Source: Streptomyces roseoverticillatus (lineage in GTDB: Bacteria > Actinomycetota > Actinomycetes > Streptomycetales > Streptomycetaceae). Taken from it: a DNA stretch of 64,000 nt. Shown piece after piece: positions 24,555-32,730 of this stretch. The first letter of the stretch is position 1. Every line of letters starts with the position of its first letter. The position numbers and the translations under genes were made by a program. The DNA lies in assembly GCF_000719265.1 (NCBI RefSeq), contig NZ_JOFL01000028.1:5976-69975 (forward strand), read 5' to 3'. The notes beneath the pieces are model-generated. The model did not search any database, had not been told where the DNA came from, and was given only the letters and a program-made list of their open reading frames with translations.

Positions 24555-26870
24555 ATGGGCGACGGCGAGGCGGACACCCTCCTGGAGGCGGTGCGCGCGC
24601 TGCCGCCGGGGCGGATCCTGCTGCCGGGCACGGACGCGGGCACGCTGCTGGACCGGGTGCGCAAGGCCGCGGACGAGATCGGGGCCGGGACCGTGGAGGG
24701 CGAGGCGGTGGCCCTGTGCGCCGGGAACGGCCCCGCGTGGGTGGTGGCCTTCCTGGCCCTGCTGGCCGCCGGGACCAGGCCGCTGCTCCTGGAAGCCGGC
24801 ACGCCGGAGGCCGAGGCCCGGCGGCTGCTGCGGGCGGCCGGCGGGGGCAGGTCGCTGACCGTTCCGGACGGGGACGGCGACCTGCCGCCGGTGCTGTCCG
24901 GTCCGCCCGGGGAACCCTCCGGGCCCGGCCCGGCCGTCCTGCTGCCCACCTCGGGCTCGACCGGCGCGAGCAGGATCGTCGTACGTGACGAGGCGAGCCT
25001 CCTCGCGGAGGGCCGCCGCTACCGCGACGGCGTGGGGCTCACCGGGCGGGACACCCTGCTGCTGCCGGTCCCCCTCTCCCACGCCTACGCGCTGGGCTGG
25101 CTCTTCGGGGGGCTGCTGTCCGGTGCCTCGCTGCGGCCCGTCCCGCCGACGGCCCTGGGCCGGATCGCCGGGGAACTGGCCGGCGGGGCCACGGTGGTGG
25201 CGCTGGTGCCCAGCATCGCCCGGCTGCTCGCGGCCCGGCGGCTGCGCGCGGGCGGCCCCCGGCCGCGGCCCGGCGACGGCCCGGGCCCGGCGGAGCGCCC
25301 CGACCCGGCCGCCGCGCCCGCCCTGCGGCTGGCCATGGTGGGCGCCGGCCCGGTGGACGAGCGGCTGGACCGCGCCTTCGAGGACGCGTTCGGCACCCCG
25401 CTCGCCCGGAACTACGGCTCCACCGAAACGGGTGCGGTGTTCGCCGGGCGGGCCCGTATCGAGCCCTTCTGCGTCGGCACTCCCCTGCCCGGGATCGCGT
25501 ACCGGCTGACCGGCGAGGACGGCGAGGCGGTCCCCGGCGGCACGCCCGGGCTGCTGCACGTCCGCGTGGACGGCATCTGGCACGCCATGGGGGACCTCGC
25601 CGTGACCGTGCCGGACGGACTGCGCGTCATCGGCCGGAAGGACCGGGCGATCCGCCGGGGCGGCCGCTGGGTGTCCCCCCTGGAGATCGAGGAGGTGCTG
25701 CGGGGGCATCCGGGCGTGCGCGAGGTGCGGGTCACCGCCCGGCGGGGGCGTCACCCGGGTGAGGACGGCATCGTCGCGGAGGTGTCGGCCCTGCGGCCGG
25801 GACTCGCGCCGGAGCCGCTGCGCGAGCACGCCCGCCGCGAACTGGCCGCGCACAAGGTGCCCGACGAGTTCCTGATCCGTACGGCCCTGCCCACCAGCGC
25901 CGCCGGCAAGGTCCGGGCCGCCCCCCGCTACCGGCTGACCCGGCGGGCGGCTGAGGCCGCGCGCGCCTACAAGACCTCCGAGGTCCTCTTCGCGCTGCAC
26001 GGCCTGGGCGCGCTGGACCGGCTGGCGGAGGGCGCCGAAGCGGCGGACCTCGCCCGGGAGCTGGAGTGCGACGCCGACGCGCTGGAGTGGGTGCTCCGGA
26101 CGGCCGCCGGGCTGGGGGTACTGACCACCGGAGCGGCCGGGGACGGGGAGCCGCGCGTGCGGGCCGCCGAACTGGCCGCGTTCGTCCGGCTGGAGGAGCA
26201 CCTCTCGCGCGGCCCCGTCACCCGCGAGGAGATCGCCGCCGTCGCCCGGACCGGGGTGGCGCGACGGCCCTTCGAAGAGACCGGGCCCGCCGGACCGGAC
26301 GGGCTCGTCACCGTCTACCAGGGCGCCATGAACGGCCCGAGCGCCCGGGCCCGGGCCGCACTGGGCCTGCGGCTGCTGAAGCCGGAGAGGGGGGCACGGA
26401 TGGTTGAGATTACGGCCGGGCCGGGCCGCTACCTGGAGCGCCTGCTGGCCGCCGACCCCACGGCCGGCGGCCACCTGCTGACCGTCGGCCGGCTCTCCGG
26501 GCCGCCCGCGCCCGCCGTCGCCGCGGCCGTTGCGGAGGGCAGGGTGACCACCGGCCCCGAGCCGCCCCGGGGCGCGGCCGACCTCTGCGTCGTCGCCAAC
26601 GCCGTGCACGGCCCCGGCCCGGGCAGCGAACCCGCCGTGCTGCTGGGCAGTCTGCGCCCCGGCGGCCGGCTGCTGGTCGACGACGTCTTCCTGCCCCCGG
26701 CCGGGGCGGGCAGCGAACTGGCCCTGGACTGGCTCACGCACGGCGGCACCGCGTGGCCCACGGCCGGCGACCTGATCGCCGGCCTGTCCCGGGAAGGGGC
26801 CCGCATCAGCAGGCACCTGCCGCTGGAGGAGTCCTTGTGTCATCTGATCACCGCCGAGGAGGCCGGCTGA
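24555..26870 (+). CDS. mitE: AHBA-loading adenylating ligase with C-terminal winged-helix/methyltransferase-like region
   Basis: 771 residues from ATG 24555. Residues 1-465 are an ANL (acyl-AMP) ligase: LLPTSGSTGASRIVV (P-loop), ARNYGSTETGAVF, WHAMGDLAV, RKDRAIRRGGRWVSP, and catalytic Lys in TSAAGKVRA (about 455). MitE has been reported to activate AHBA and load it on MmcB. Residues 475-771 are not part of the ligase fold. A winged-helix segment (VLFALHGLGALDRLAEG, DADALEWVLRTAAGLGVLT) and a Rossmann segment (MVEITAGPGRYLERLLAAD near 616) look like an O-methyltransferase with a weakened SAM-binding glycine motif. Whether this half binds SAM, dimerises or docks the ACP is unknown. Coupled to mitF by TGATG. 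Confidence 0.9.
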   Translation: MGDGEADTLLEAVRALPPGRILLPGTDAGTLLDRVRKAADEIGAGTVEGEAVALCAGNGPAWVVAFLALLAAGTRPLLLEAGTPEAEARRLLRAAGGGRSLTVPDGDGDLPPVLSGPPGEPSGPGPAVLLPTSGSTGASRIVVRDEASLLAEGRRYRDGVGLTGRDTLLLPVPLSHAYALGWLFGGLLSGASLRPVPPTALGRIAGELAGGATVVALVPSIARLLAARRLRAGGPRPRPGDGPGPAERPDPAAAPALRLAMVGAGPVDERLDRAFEDAFGTPLARNYGSTETGAVFAGRARIEPFCVGTPLPGIAYRLTGEDGEAVPGGTPGLLHVRVDGIWHAMGDLAVTVPDGLRVIGRKDRAIRRGGRWVSPLEIEEVLRGHPGVREVRVTARRGRHPGEDGIVAEVSALRPGLAPEPLREHARRELAAHKVPDEFLIRTALPTSAAGKVRAAPRYRLTRRAAEAARAYKTSEVLFALHGLGALDRLAEGAEAADLARELECDADALEWVLRTAAGLGVLTTGAAGDGEPRVRAAELAAFVRLEEHLSRGPVTREEIAAVARTGVARRPFEETGPAGPDGLVTVYQGAMNGPSARARAALGLRLLKPERGARMVEITAGPGRYLERLLAADPTAGGHLLTVGRLSGPPAPAVAAAVAEGRVTTGPEPPRGAADLCVVANAVHGPGPGSEPAVLLGSLRPGGRLLVDDVFLPPAGAGSELALDWLTHGGTAWPTAGDLIAGLSREGARISRHLPLEESLCHLITAEEAG

Positions 26871-27643
26871 TGAGCAGCGTCACCGAACGGGCCGTGGAGC
26901 GGCTCGGACTGAGCGGCCGCGTGGTCGTGGTCTCGGGAGCGTCGGGGCAGATCGGCGGTGCCTGCGCGCTGGAGCTGTCCGCGCTCGGGGCCGCCGTCGT
27001 CGCCGGCTACCACACCGGTGCCGAGGCCGCGCGCAAACTGCAGGAGCAGGCCGAGGGCCAGGGAGGCACGCTCGTGCCCGTCGCGGCGGACCTGAGCCGG
27101 CCCGAGGGGGCCGACGCCCTGGTGGCCGCCGCCGTGGAGCGCTTCGGCCGGGTGGACGGCTGCGTGGCGGCCGCGGGCCTGCGCACCCGCCGGCTCGCCC
27201 TGGCCACCGACGACCGGAGCCTGCAGCGGCTGCTGCAGCTGAACCTGGCCGGTGCGGTCAACCTCGCCAAGGCGTGCCTGAAGCCGATGATGCGGGCCCG
27301 CTACGGGCGGATCGTGCTCTTCGGCTCAAGAGCGGGCACGAGCGGGCTGCCGGGCCACGGCGCCTACGCCGCGACCAAGGGCGCCCTCCAGCCGTGGGCG
27401 GCGTCCGTGGCGGGAGAGGTCGGCGGCCACGGCATCACCGTCAACGTCGTGGCCCCCGGGGCGATCCGGGCCGAGGTGATGGACTTCTCGGAGGCGGAGC
27501 GCGACCTGGTCCTCAAGTTCATCGGGGCCGGCCGGCTCGGCGAGCCCGAGGAGGTCGCGGCGGCCGTGTCGTTCCTGATGTCGCCCTCGGCCTCGTACGT
27601 CAACGGCACCACCCTCGTCGTCGACGGCGGTGCGCGGTTCTGA
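26870..27643 (+). CDS. mitF: Short-chain dehydrogenase/reductase (FabG-like)
   Basis: 257 residues from ATG 26870 (MSSVTERAVERL); an upstream in-frame extension inside mitE was rejected. Standard SDR landmarks: VVSGASGQIGGACALEL (cofactor glycines), catalytic Ser in LFGSRAG, Tyr-Lys in YAATKGAL, and the C-terminal VNGTTLVVDGG. It is most similar by eye to 3-oxoacyl-ACP reductases, consistent with a substrate held on the carrier protein MmcB. The redox step is not assigned. Stop overlaps the mitG start. Confidence 0.88.
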   Translation: MSSVTERAVERLGLSGRVVVVSGASGQIGGACALELSALGAAVVAGYHTGAEAARKLQEQAEGQGGTLVPVAADLSRPEGADALVAAAVERFGRVDGCVAAAGLRTRRLALATDDRSLQRLLQLNLAGAVNLAKACLKPMMRARYGRIVLFGSRAGTSGLPGHGAYAATKGALQPWAASVAGEVGGHGITVNVVAPGAIRAEVMDFSEAERDLVLKFIGAGRLGEPEEVAAAVSFLMSPSASYVNGTTLVVDGGARF

Positions 27644-28809
27644 TGACCTTCACCGACAAGGCACCCGGCAAACGATCCGCGCGGCCCGCCGACCGCGAAC
27701 CGCTCCGGCTGGCGGTGGTGGGGGCGGGCTGGGTCGCGCGGCAGGTGTGGCTGCCCCTGCTGGAGGCGCACCCGGCGTTCCGGGTCGACGCTGTCGTGGA
27801 CGACGACCCCGCGGCCGCCCGCTCGGCCGTGCCCCGCGGCGGGCACACCCGCGTCCTGCGGCACCCGGAGGAGCTGAGCCCCGACATCGTGGACGCGGCC
27901 GTCATCGCCCTGCCCAACCACCTGCACCTTCCCGTGGCCAAGGCGCTCGTCGAACGCGACGTGCCGGTCTTCGTCGAGAAGCCGGTGTTCCGCACCCTCT
28001 TCGAGGCCCAGGCACTCGCCCTGGACCACCTCGCCCGGGGCAGCATCGGTGACCTGACGCTGTACTCGTGGAGCGCCGCCCGGCACCGCACCGACGTCTG
28101 CCGGCTGGCGGAGCTCCTGCCCACCCTGGGCACCATCCGCAACCTGGGCCTGAGCTGGATCCGGGCCACCGGCATCCCGCAGCGCACCGGCTGGTTCGTC
28201 GACCGGCGGCTGTCGGGCGGCGGGGCCCTGCTCGACCTGGGCTGGCACCTGCTCGACGTGGGCCTCCACCTGCTGGGCTGGCCGCGCGTGGTCCGGGCGG
28301 CCGGCACCATGTCGGCCGACTGGATGGAGCGCGGCGACGCCACGGCCGACTGGCGGCCGCGCCCCCAGGACGGCCCGGCGGCCCGGCCCGTGGAACCCGT
28401 CGAGGACACCGCCCGCGGCTTCCTGGTCACCGACACGGGGGTGGGCATCTCCCTGGAGACCCGCTGGGCCTCCCACCAGGCCCTCGACGTCACCACCCTC
28501 ACGGTCGAGGGCACCGAGGGCGTGGCCACGCTGCGCGGCACCTTCGGCTTCAGCCCGCACCGCCTGCCGCGCTCCTCCCTCACCGTCCTGCGCCTGGGCC
28601 GCGAGGAGACGGTCGCATTGCCGGACGAGCCCGTGGGCATCGAATACGAGCGGCAGGTCGACGAGCTCGCCCGCCGGCTCGGGGGCCCCGGCGGCGGGCG
28701 GCCGGCGTCCGGCCTGGGCGAGGGCTCGATGGCCGAAGTGACCATCCTCGCTTCCTGCATCGACCACATCTACTCGGCCGCCGGCCGGACCCTGCGGGAG
28801 GTCTCATGA
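27643..28809 (+). CDS. mitG: Gfo/Idh/MocA-family oxidoreductase (RifL-like)
   Basis: 388 residues from ATG 27643. The N-terminal NAD(P) domain reads RLAVVGAGWVARQVWLPLLEAH and is followed by VDAAVIALPNHLHLPVAKAL and VFVEKP, the family signature. The C-terminal part has GGGALLDLGWHLLDVGLHLLG, containing the catalytic-region Asp/His pair. In AHBA clusters the RifL homologue works with AHBA synthase to make the 3-keto or aminated sugar precursor (kanosamine route), which is the expected role here. Overlaps mitH by 4 bases. Confidence 0.86.
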   Translation: MTFTDKAPGKRSARPADREPLRLAVVGAGWVARQVWLPLLEAHPAFRVDAVVDDDPAAARSAVPRGGHTRVLRHPEELSPDIVDAAVIALPNHLHLPVAKALVERDVPVFVEKPVFRTLFEAQALALDHLARGSIGDLTLYSWSAARHRTDVCRLAELLPTLGTIRNLGLSWIRATGIPQRTGWFVDRRLSGGGALLDLGWHLLDVGLHLLGWPRVVRAAGTMSADWMERGDATADWRPRPQDGPAARPVEPVEDTARGFLVTDTGVGISLETRWASHQALDVTTLTVEGTEGVATLRGTFGFSPHRLPRSSLTVLRLGREETVALPDEPVGIEYERQVDELARRLGGPGGGRPASGLGEGSMAEVTILASCIDHIYSAAGRTLREVS

Positions 28810-29945
28810 AGTTCGCCTACTTCACCCACGTCTGGGGCCGGCCCGGCATCACCCCCGGGCAGCGCTACGCCGAACTGTGGCGCGAGATCCGCGACGCCGA
28901 CCGGCTCGGCCTCGACTACGCCTTCTCCGTCGAGCACCACTGCACGCCGCACGAGAGCTGGATGTCCTCCCCGGCGGTGTTCTGCACGGGCGCGGCCCTG
29001 CACACCGAGCGCATCCGCGTGGGGCCGATGGGCTGGGTCCCGCCACTGCGCCACCCGATGCACCTCGTCGAGGAGGTCGCCACCCTCGACCACCTCCTGG
29101 GCGGCCGGCTGGAGGTGGGGCTGGCCTCGGGCGTCAGCCCCGAGCCCTTCCTGCCCTTCGGCGCCGACTTCGCAGGCCGTCACGAGCTCACCCGGGAGGC
29201 CGTGGAGCTGCTGCGCACCGCGCTCGGCACCGACGGCACGATCGACTTCGAGGGGCCCGTGCACCGAGTGCGGGACGTCACGCTCTCCTTCCCCTCCCTG
29301 CAGCGCCCCCACCCGCCGCTGTGGGTGCCCACCACCAACCGCAACACCCTGCGCCACCTCAGCTCGGTCGGCGCCCATACGGGCTCGACGATGATCGTGC
29401 CGCGCGCCTCCATGGGCCTCGTCTACCGCCACTACCTCGACTGGTGGCGCGGGCACGGCCACGCCACGGACCCCGACATCGGCTACTGGACCCTCGTCCA
29501 CGTGGCGCCCACCGACGCCGAGGCCGAGGCGCGCGCGGCCGCGCACATCACCGAGACCTTCACCAAGACCCTCCAGTACAGCTCCGTGCGGCGCTCCGGC
29601 GAGCAGCACGCCCCGGCCAGCAAACTGAGCACGCCCGACATCCTCGCCGGGTCCGGCGACTTCGGCTTCCTCCTCGACCACAACCTGGTCTTCGTCGGCT
29701 CGCCGCAGACGGTGACCGAGAGGATCCGGGCCGCGGCCGCGGAGGGCCACTTCAACACCGTGCTGGGCGAGTTCGCCTTCGGGGGCCTGGAGGAGCGGCA
29801 CCGGGCCGAGTCCCTCGAACTGTTCGCCCGCGAGGTGATCCCCGCGCTGCGCGACCACACCCCCTACGCACCGCGCCCCGCCTACACACAGGGCGACGAG
29901 GAACAGGTGGCCGCCCGCCTCCAGGCCCTCGGCTACCTCGACTGA
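28806..29945 (+). CDS. mitH: Luciferase-like (FMN/F420-dependent) oxidoreductase
   Basis: 379 residues from ATG 28806 (ATGA overlap). Full-length luciferase-like TIM barrel: FAYFTHVWGRPG, GLDYAFSVEHHC (usual EHH active-site motif), VGPMGWVPPLRHPMHLVEEVATLD, and GGRLEVGLASGVSPEPF. The C-terminal VFVGSPQTVTERIRAAA is the flavin-monooxygenase tail. Among the four members in this cluster it looks closest to classical FMN-dependent monooxygenases. It could hydroxylate the aromatic ring toward the quinone, but this is inference. A 93-bp gap separates it from mitI. Confidence 0.87.
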   Translation: MKFAYFTHVWGRPGITPGQRYAELWREIRDADRLGLDYAFSVEHHCTPHESWMSSPAVFCTGAALHTERIRVGPMGWVPPLRHPMHLVEEVATLDHLLGGRLEVGLASGVSPEPFLPFGADFAGRHELTREAVELLRTALGTDGTIDFEGPVHRVRDVTLSFPSLQRPHPPLWVPTTNRNTLRHLSSVGAHTGSTMIVPRASMGLVYRHYLDWWRGHGHATDPDIGYWTLVHVAPTDAEAEARAAAHITETFTKTLQYSSVRRSGEQHAPASKLSTPDILAGSGDFGFLLDHNLVFVGSPQTVTERIRAAAAEGHFNTVLGEFAFGGLEERHRAESLELFAREVIPALRDHTPYAPRPAYTQGDEEQVAARLQALGYLD

Positions 29946-30038
29946 ACCGCTCCCGCAGACCGCTTGACGATCCAGTAGGAGCCTGCCACGGCCGCGCCGA
30001 CCGCGCCCCGGCGAAAGGATGAGGAGATCAGCGTTCAC

Positions 30039-30953
30039 GTGCCGACCCGGCCGCCCCCGGCGCGGGAGCTGCGCCCCCTCGTGGACCGGCTGCTGCTCGT
30101 CCCCGACGAGCACCGCCGCTTCGCCGTGGACGAACAAGGCGCACGCCGCCTGCACCGCATCGGACCGGAGCTGCTGGACGAGCTCACGGCGGCCGGGCTG
30201 CCCCACGCCGGCCACGGCCCCGGCCGGCTCTTCGACGGCTACGACCTCGGCAACACCGCCCTGCACCTCGGACTGGCCTCCGTCCAGCGGCGGGCCATCC
30301 GCTCCTGGGCGGCGGCCCTGCGCACGGCCTCGGTCCCCGCACCCCCGAGCCTGCTGGTCGACGTGAAGGCGTCGTGCCCGGTGCCCGGCCACGCCGGCCC
30401 CTGCCCGTACGGAGTGCTGCTGCCCGGCGGGCGGCGCCGCGTGGTGGCGGGCCCGCCCGCGGACGCCCTCCTGGCCCGGCTCACCGTACGGCCGCATCCG
30501 GAGTGGCCGGCCTTCCCCCCGCCCGTCCTGGAGCTGCTGCGCGCCCTGGAGCCGGTCGGCTTCTTCCTGCTGCCGGAGGCCGTCCGCTGGGACCCGGAGT
30601 TCATGTGGCGGACGCGCATGGCGGACTGCGGGGGCGCGGCCGCGTGGCTGGTGGCGGAGGGCGAACGGCGTGGGCTCGGCGTCCGCTTCGCCTTCGGGCT
30701 GCTCGTGGCCAGGCCGTACTCCACCCCGCACTGCTGGGCGGAGTTCCTGGTGGACGGCCGGTGGGTGCCGGCCGATCCGCTGCTGCTGCGGGCCATGGCC
30801 GCCTGGGGCGGGCTGGACGCGGCGGCCCACCCGCCCGCCGGGTCCCCGGGAGCCGTCTTCCACCGGCTCACGGACCGCTTCACGAAAGTCGTCAGCCACG
30901 CCGGGGTCTGGGCCCCGGCGTCCCTACCCACGGAGCTCCTGCCATGCCCCTGA
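30039..30953 (+). CDS. mitI: Transglutaminase/arylamine-transferase-like thiol protein of unknown role
   Basis: 304 residues from GTG 30039, preceded by AGGATGAGGAGA. The first half is Leu/Arg-rich without a known domain. The second half carries a spaced Cys-His-Asp set typical of transglutaminase-like folds: Cys197 in MADCGGAAAWL, His231 in PHCWAEF and Asp246 in WVPADPLLL. Such triads make acyl transfers or hydrolyse thioesters and amides. On a pathway that runs on an ACP, release or transfer of the acyl intermediate is a possible role. The order of genes makes this mitI. Its last 10 bases overlap mitJ. Confidence 0.7.
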   Translation: MPTRPPPARELRPLVDRLLLVPDEHRRFAVDEQGARRLHRIGPELLDELTAAGLPHAGHGPGRLFDGYDLGNTALHLGLASVQRRAIRSWAAALRTASVPAPPSLLVDVKASCPVPGHAGPCPYGVLLPGGRRRVVAGPPADALLARLTVRPHPEWPAFPPPVLELLRALEPVGFFLLPEAVRWDPEFMWRTRMADCGGAAAWLVAEGERRGLGVRFAFGLLVARPYSTPHCWAEFLVDGRWVPADPLLLRAMAAWGGLDAAAHPPAGSPGAVFHRLTDRFTKVVSHAGVWAPASLPTELLPCP

Positions 30954-31663
30954 CTCCTCCGCCCCGCTCCGCCGCGGCCTCCCCGGCCGTACCGCCGCGG
31001 ACCGCCGCCCCCGCTCCCGGCCGCTTCGCCACCGTGGTCTTCGACCTCGACGGCGTCCTCATCGACAGCTTCGACGTCATGCGCGAGGCCTTCGCGATCG
31101 CCTACCGCGAGGTGGTGGGCACGGGCGAACCGCCCTTCGAGGAGTACGTCACCCACCAGGGGCGCTACTTCCCGGACATCATGCGGCTGATGGGGCTGCC
31201 CGGCGAGATGGAGGGGCCGTTCGTCCGGGCGAGCCATGAGCTGATGGACCGGGTCAAGGTCTACCCGCACGTACCGGAACTGCTGGCCGTCCTGCGCGAA
31301 CGGGGCGTGCGCACCGCCGTCGCCACCGGCAAGTCCGGCTCCCGGGCCCGCGCCGTCCTGGACCGGACCGAGCTGCTGCCCCTGCTCGACGAGGTCGTCG
31401 GCAGTGACGAGGTGCCCCGGCCCAAACCGCACCCGGACATCGTCCGCGAGGCACTGCACCGGCTGGACGCACCGGCCGACGGAGCGGTCATGGTCGGCGA
31501 CGCGGTGATCGACATCCGCAGCGGGCGCGCCGCCGGCACGGCCACCGCCGGCGTCACCTGGGGCGAGGGCTCGGCGGAACGGCTGCGCGCCGAGCGCCCC
31601 GACTTCCTGCTCGACCAGCCGTGGCACCTGCTCGCGCTCGTGTGCGGCGGGGGGCGCGGATGA
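30944..31663 (+). CDS. mitJ: HAD-superfamily phosphatase (RifM-like)
   Basis: 239 residues from ATG 30944, overlapping mitI by 10 bases. HAD motifs: VVFDLDGVLIDS (nucleophile and acid Asp), VATGKSG, EVPRPKPHPDIV (Lys) and MVGDAVIDIRSGRAAG (Asp pair). Close by memory to RifM of rifamycin and its AHBA-cluster homologues, which dephosphorylate an amino-sugar phosphate on the way to aminoDAHP. The family's partner kinase (RifN-like) is not in this window. The N-terminal 25 residues are a disordered Pro/Ala leader. Confidence 0.9.
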   Translation: MPLTPPPRSAAASPAVPPRTAAPAPGRFATVVFDLDGVLIDSFDVMREAFAIAYREVVGTGEPPFEEYVTHQGRYFPDIMRLMGLPGEMEGPFVRASHELMDRVKVYPHVPELLAVLRERGVRTAVATGKSGSRARAVLDRTELLPLLDEVVGSDEVPRPKPHPDIVREALHRLDAPADGAVMVGDAVIDIRSGRAAGTATAGVTWGEGSAERLRAERPDFLLDQPWHLLALVCGGGRG

Positions 31664-32730
31664 CGGCGGCCGCCCCGCGCTGGAGCGTCGTCGCCCCGCA
31701 GGGGGCGGCCGGTGAACTGGCCGGCACCGGCGGGGCCGAGGGCTGGCGGCTGCTGCTGGAGACCGCCCGCACCGTCCGGCGGCACGGGCGGGGCGCGCTG
31801 TGGCTGCTGGACCGCACGGACACCACGCCGCGGCGCGCGCCCGAGCCCGTGTGGGAGGGCTGGACGGCGCTGGCCGGGCTGGCGGCCGCGGTGCCGGGGC
31901 TGGAGCTGGGCCTGCTCTCCCCGCCGGCGCCCTTCCGCAACGCGGCCCTGCTCGCCAAGCGGGCGGCGAGCGCGGACCACATCTGCGGCGGGCGGCTCGC
32001 ACTGGGCTTTACCGCCGCCGCGTACGTGCCGGAGCACCGCTCCACCGGGATCGCCCCGCCTGACGAACCCTCCCCGGGCGAGGTCTCCGCCGGCGACGAC
32101 CGGGCCCACCGCGCCGTCGGGGAGACGGCCGAGGCGCTGCGCGCGCTGTGGAGCGGCCGGCCGGTGACCCTCGCCGGGGAGCACGTACGGCTGGACGCCG
32201 CGCACTGCGTACCGGCGCCGCACCAGGAGCCGCTGCCGCTGGTCCTGCGCCTGGACGCCGGGGAGGAGGGGGCCGGGGCGCGCCTGCCCGCGGACGTCTC
32301 CGTACGGGAGTGCTCCGCCGTCCAGTGGACGGGCGAGACGCGTCAAGTGGCCGCGGCTGTCGAAGAGTTCGGTAAGCGCAGGACGGCCTTGGGGACGGAC
32401 CCCGGCGGGGTGCGGCACGCCTGGGCGGCCGAGTGCCGGGTCTTCGACTCTGTGCTGGAGCGTGACCGGTGGCTGTGCTCCCCGCACGAGGTGCAGTTCT
32501 GGAGCCACCACCCGGACCTGCTGGCGCGGCGGAGCCTGTACGGCACGCCCGATCAGATCGTGGACCGCGCGCGGAGCCTGCTGGCGGCGGGCGTGGAGGA
32601 GTTCGTGCTGTGGTTCCGCGACTACCCGCACACCACGAGTCTGGACCGGCTCCTCACCGACATCGCCCCCCGCGTCGGCACAGACACCGGTCCCGGCGGG
32701 GCGGAGAAGGCAGAGGAGGCGGAGGAATGA
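31660..32730 (+). CDS. mitK: Divergent luciferase-like oxidoreductase
   Basis: 356 residues from ATG 31660 (ATGA with the mitJ stop). The barrel is recognisable but degenerate at the N-terminus: RWSVVAPQGAAGEL replaces the usual Arg/Lys-rich first strand. ELGLLSPPAPFRNAALLAKRAASADHICGGRLALGF and YGTPDQIVDRARSLLAAGVEEFVLWF are typical in separate blocks. Flavin or F420 use cannot be decided from sequence. The C-terminus ends in an acidic tail. Coupled to mitL (ATG four bases inside). Confidence 0.82.
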   Translation: MTAAAPRWSVVAPQGAAGELAGTGGAEGWRLLLETARTVRRHGRGALWLLDRTDTTPRRAPEPVWEGWTALAGLAAAVPGLELGLLSPPAPFRNAALLAKRAASADHICGGRLALGFTAAAYVPEHRSTGIAPPDEPSPGEVSAGDDRAHRAVGETAEALRALWSGRPVTLAGEHVRLDAAHCVPAPHQEPLPLVLRLDAGEEGAGARLPADVSVRECSAVQWTGETRQVAAAVEEFGKRRTALGTDPGGVRHAWAAECRVFDSVLERDRWLCSPHEVQFWSHHPDLLARRSLYGTPDQIVDRARSLLAAGVEEFVLWFRDYPHTTSLDRLLTDIAPRVGTDTGPGGAEKAEEAEE

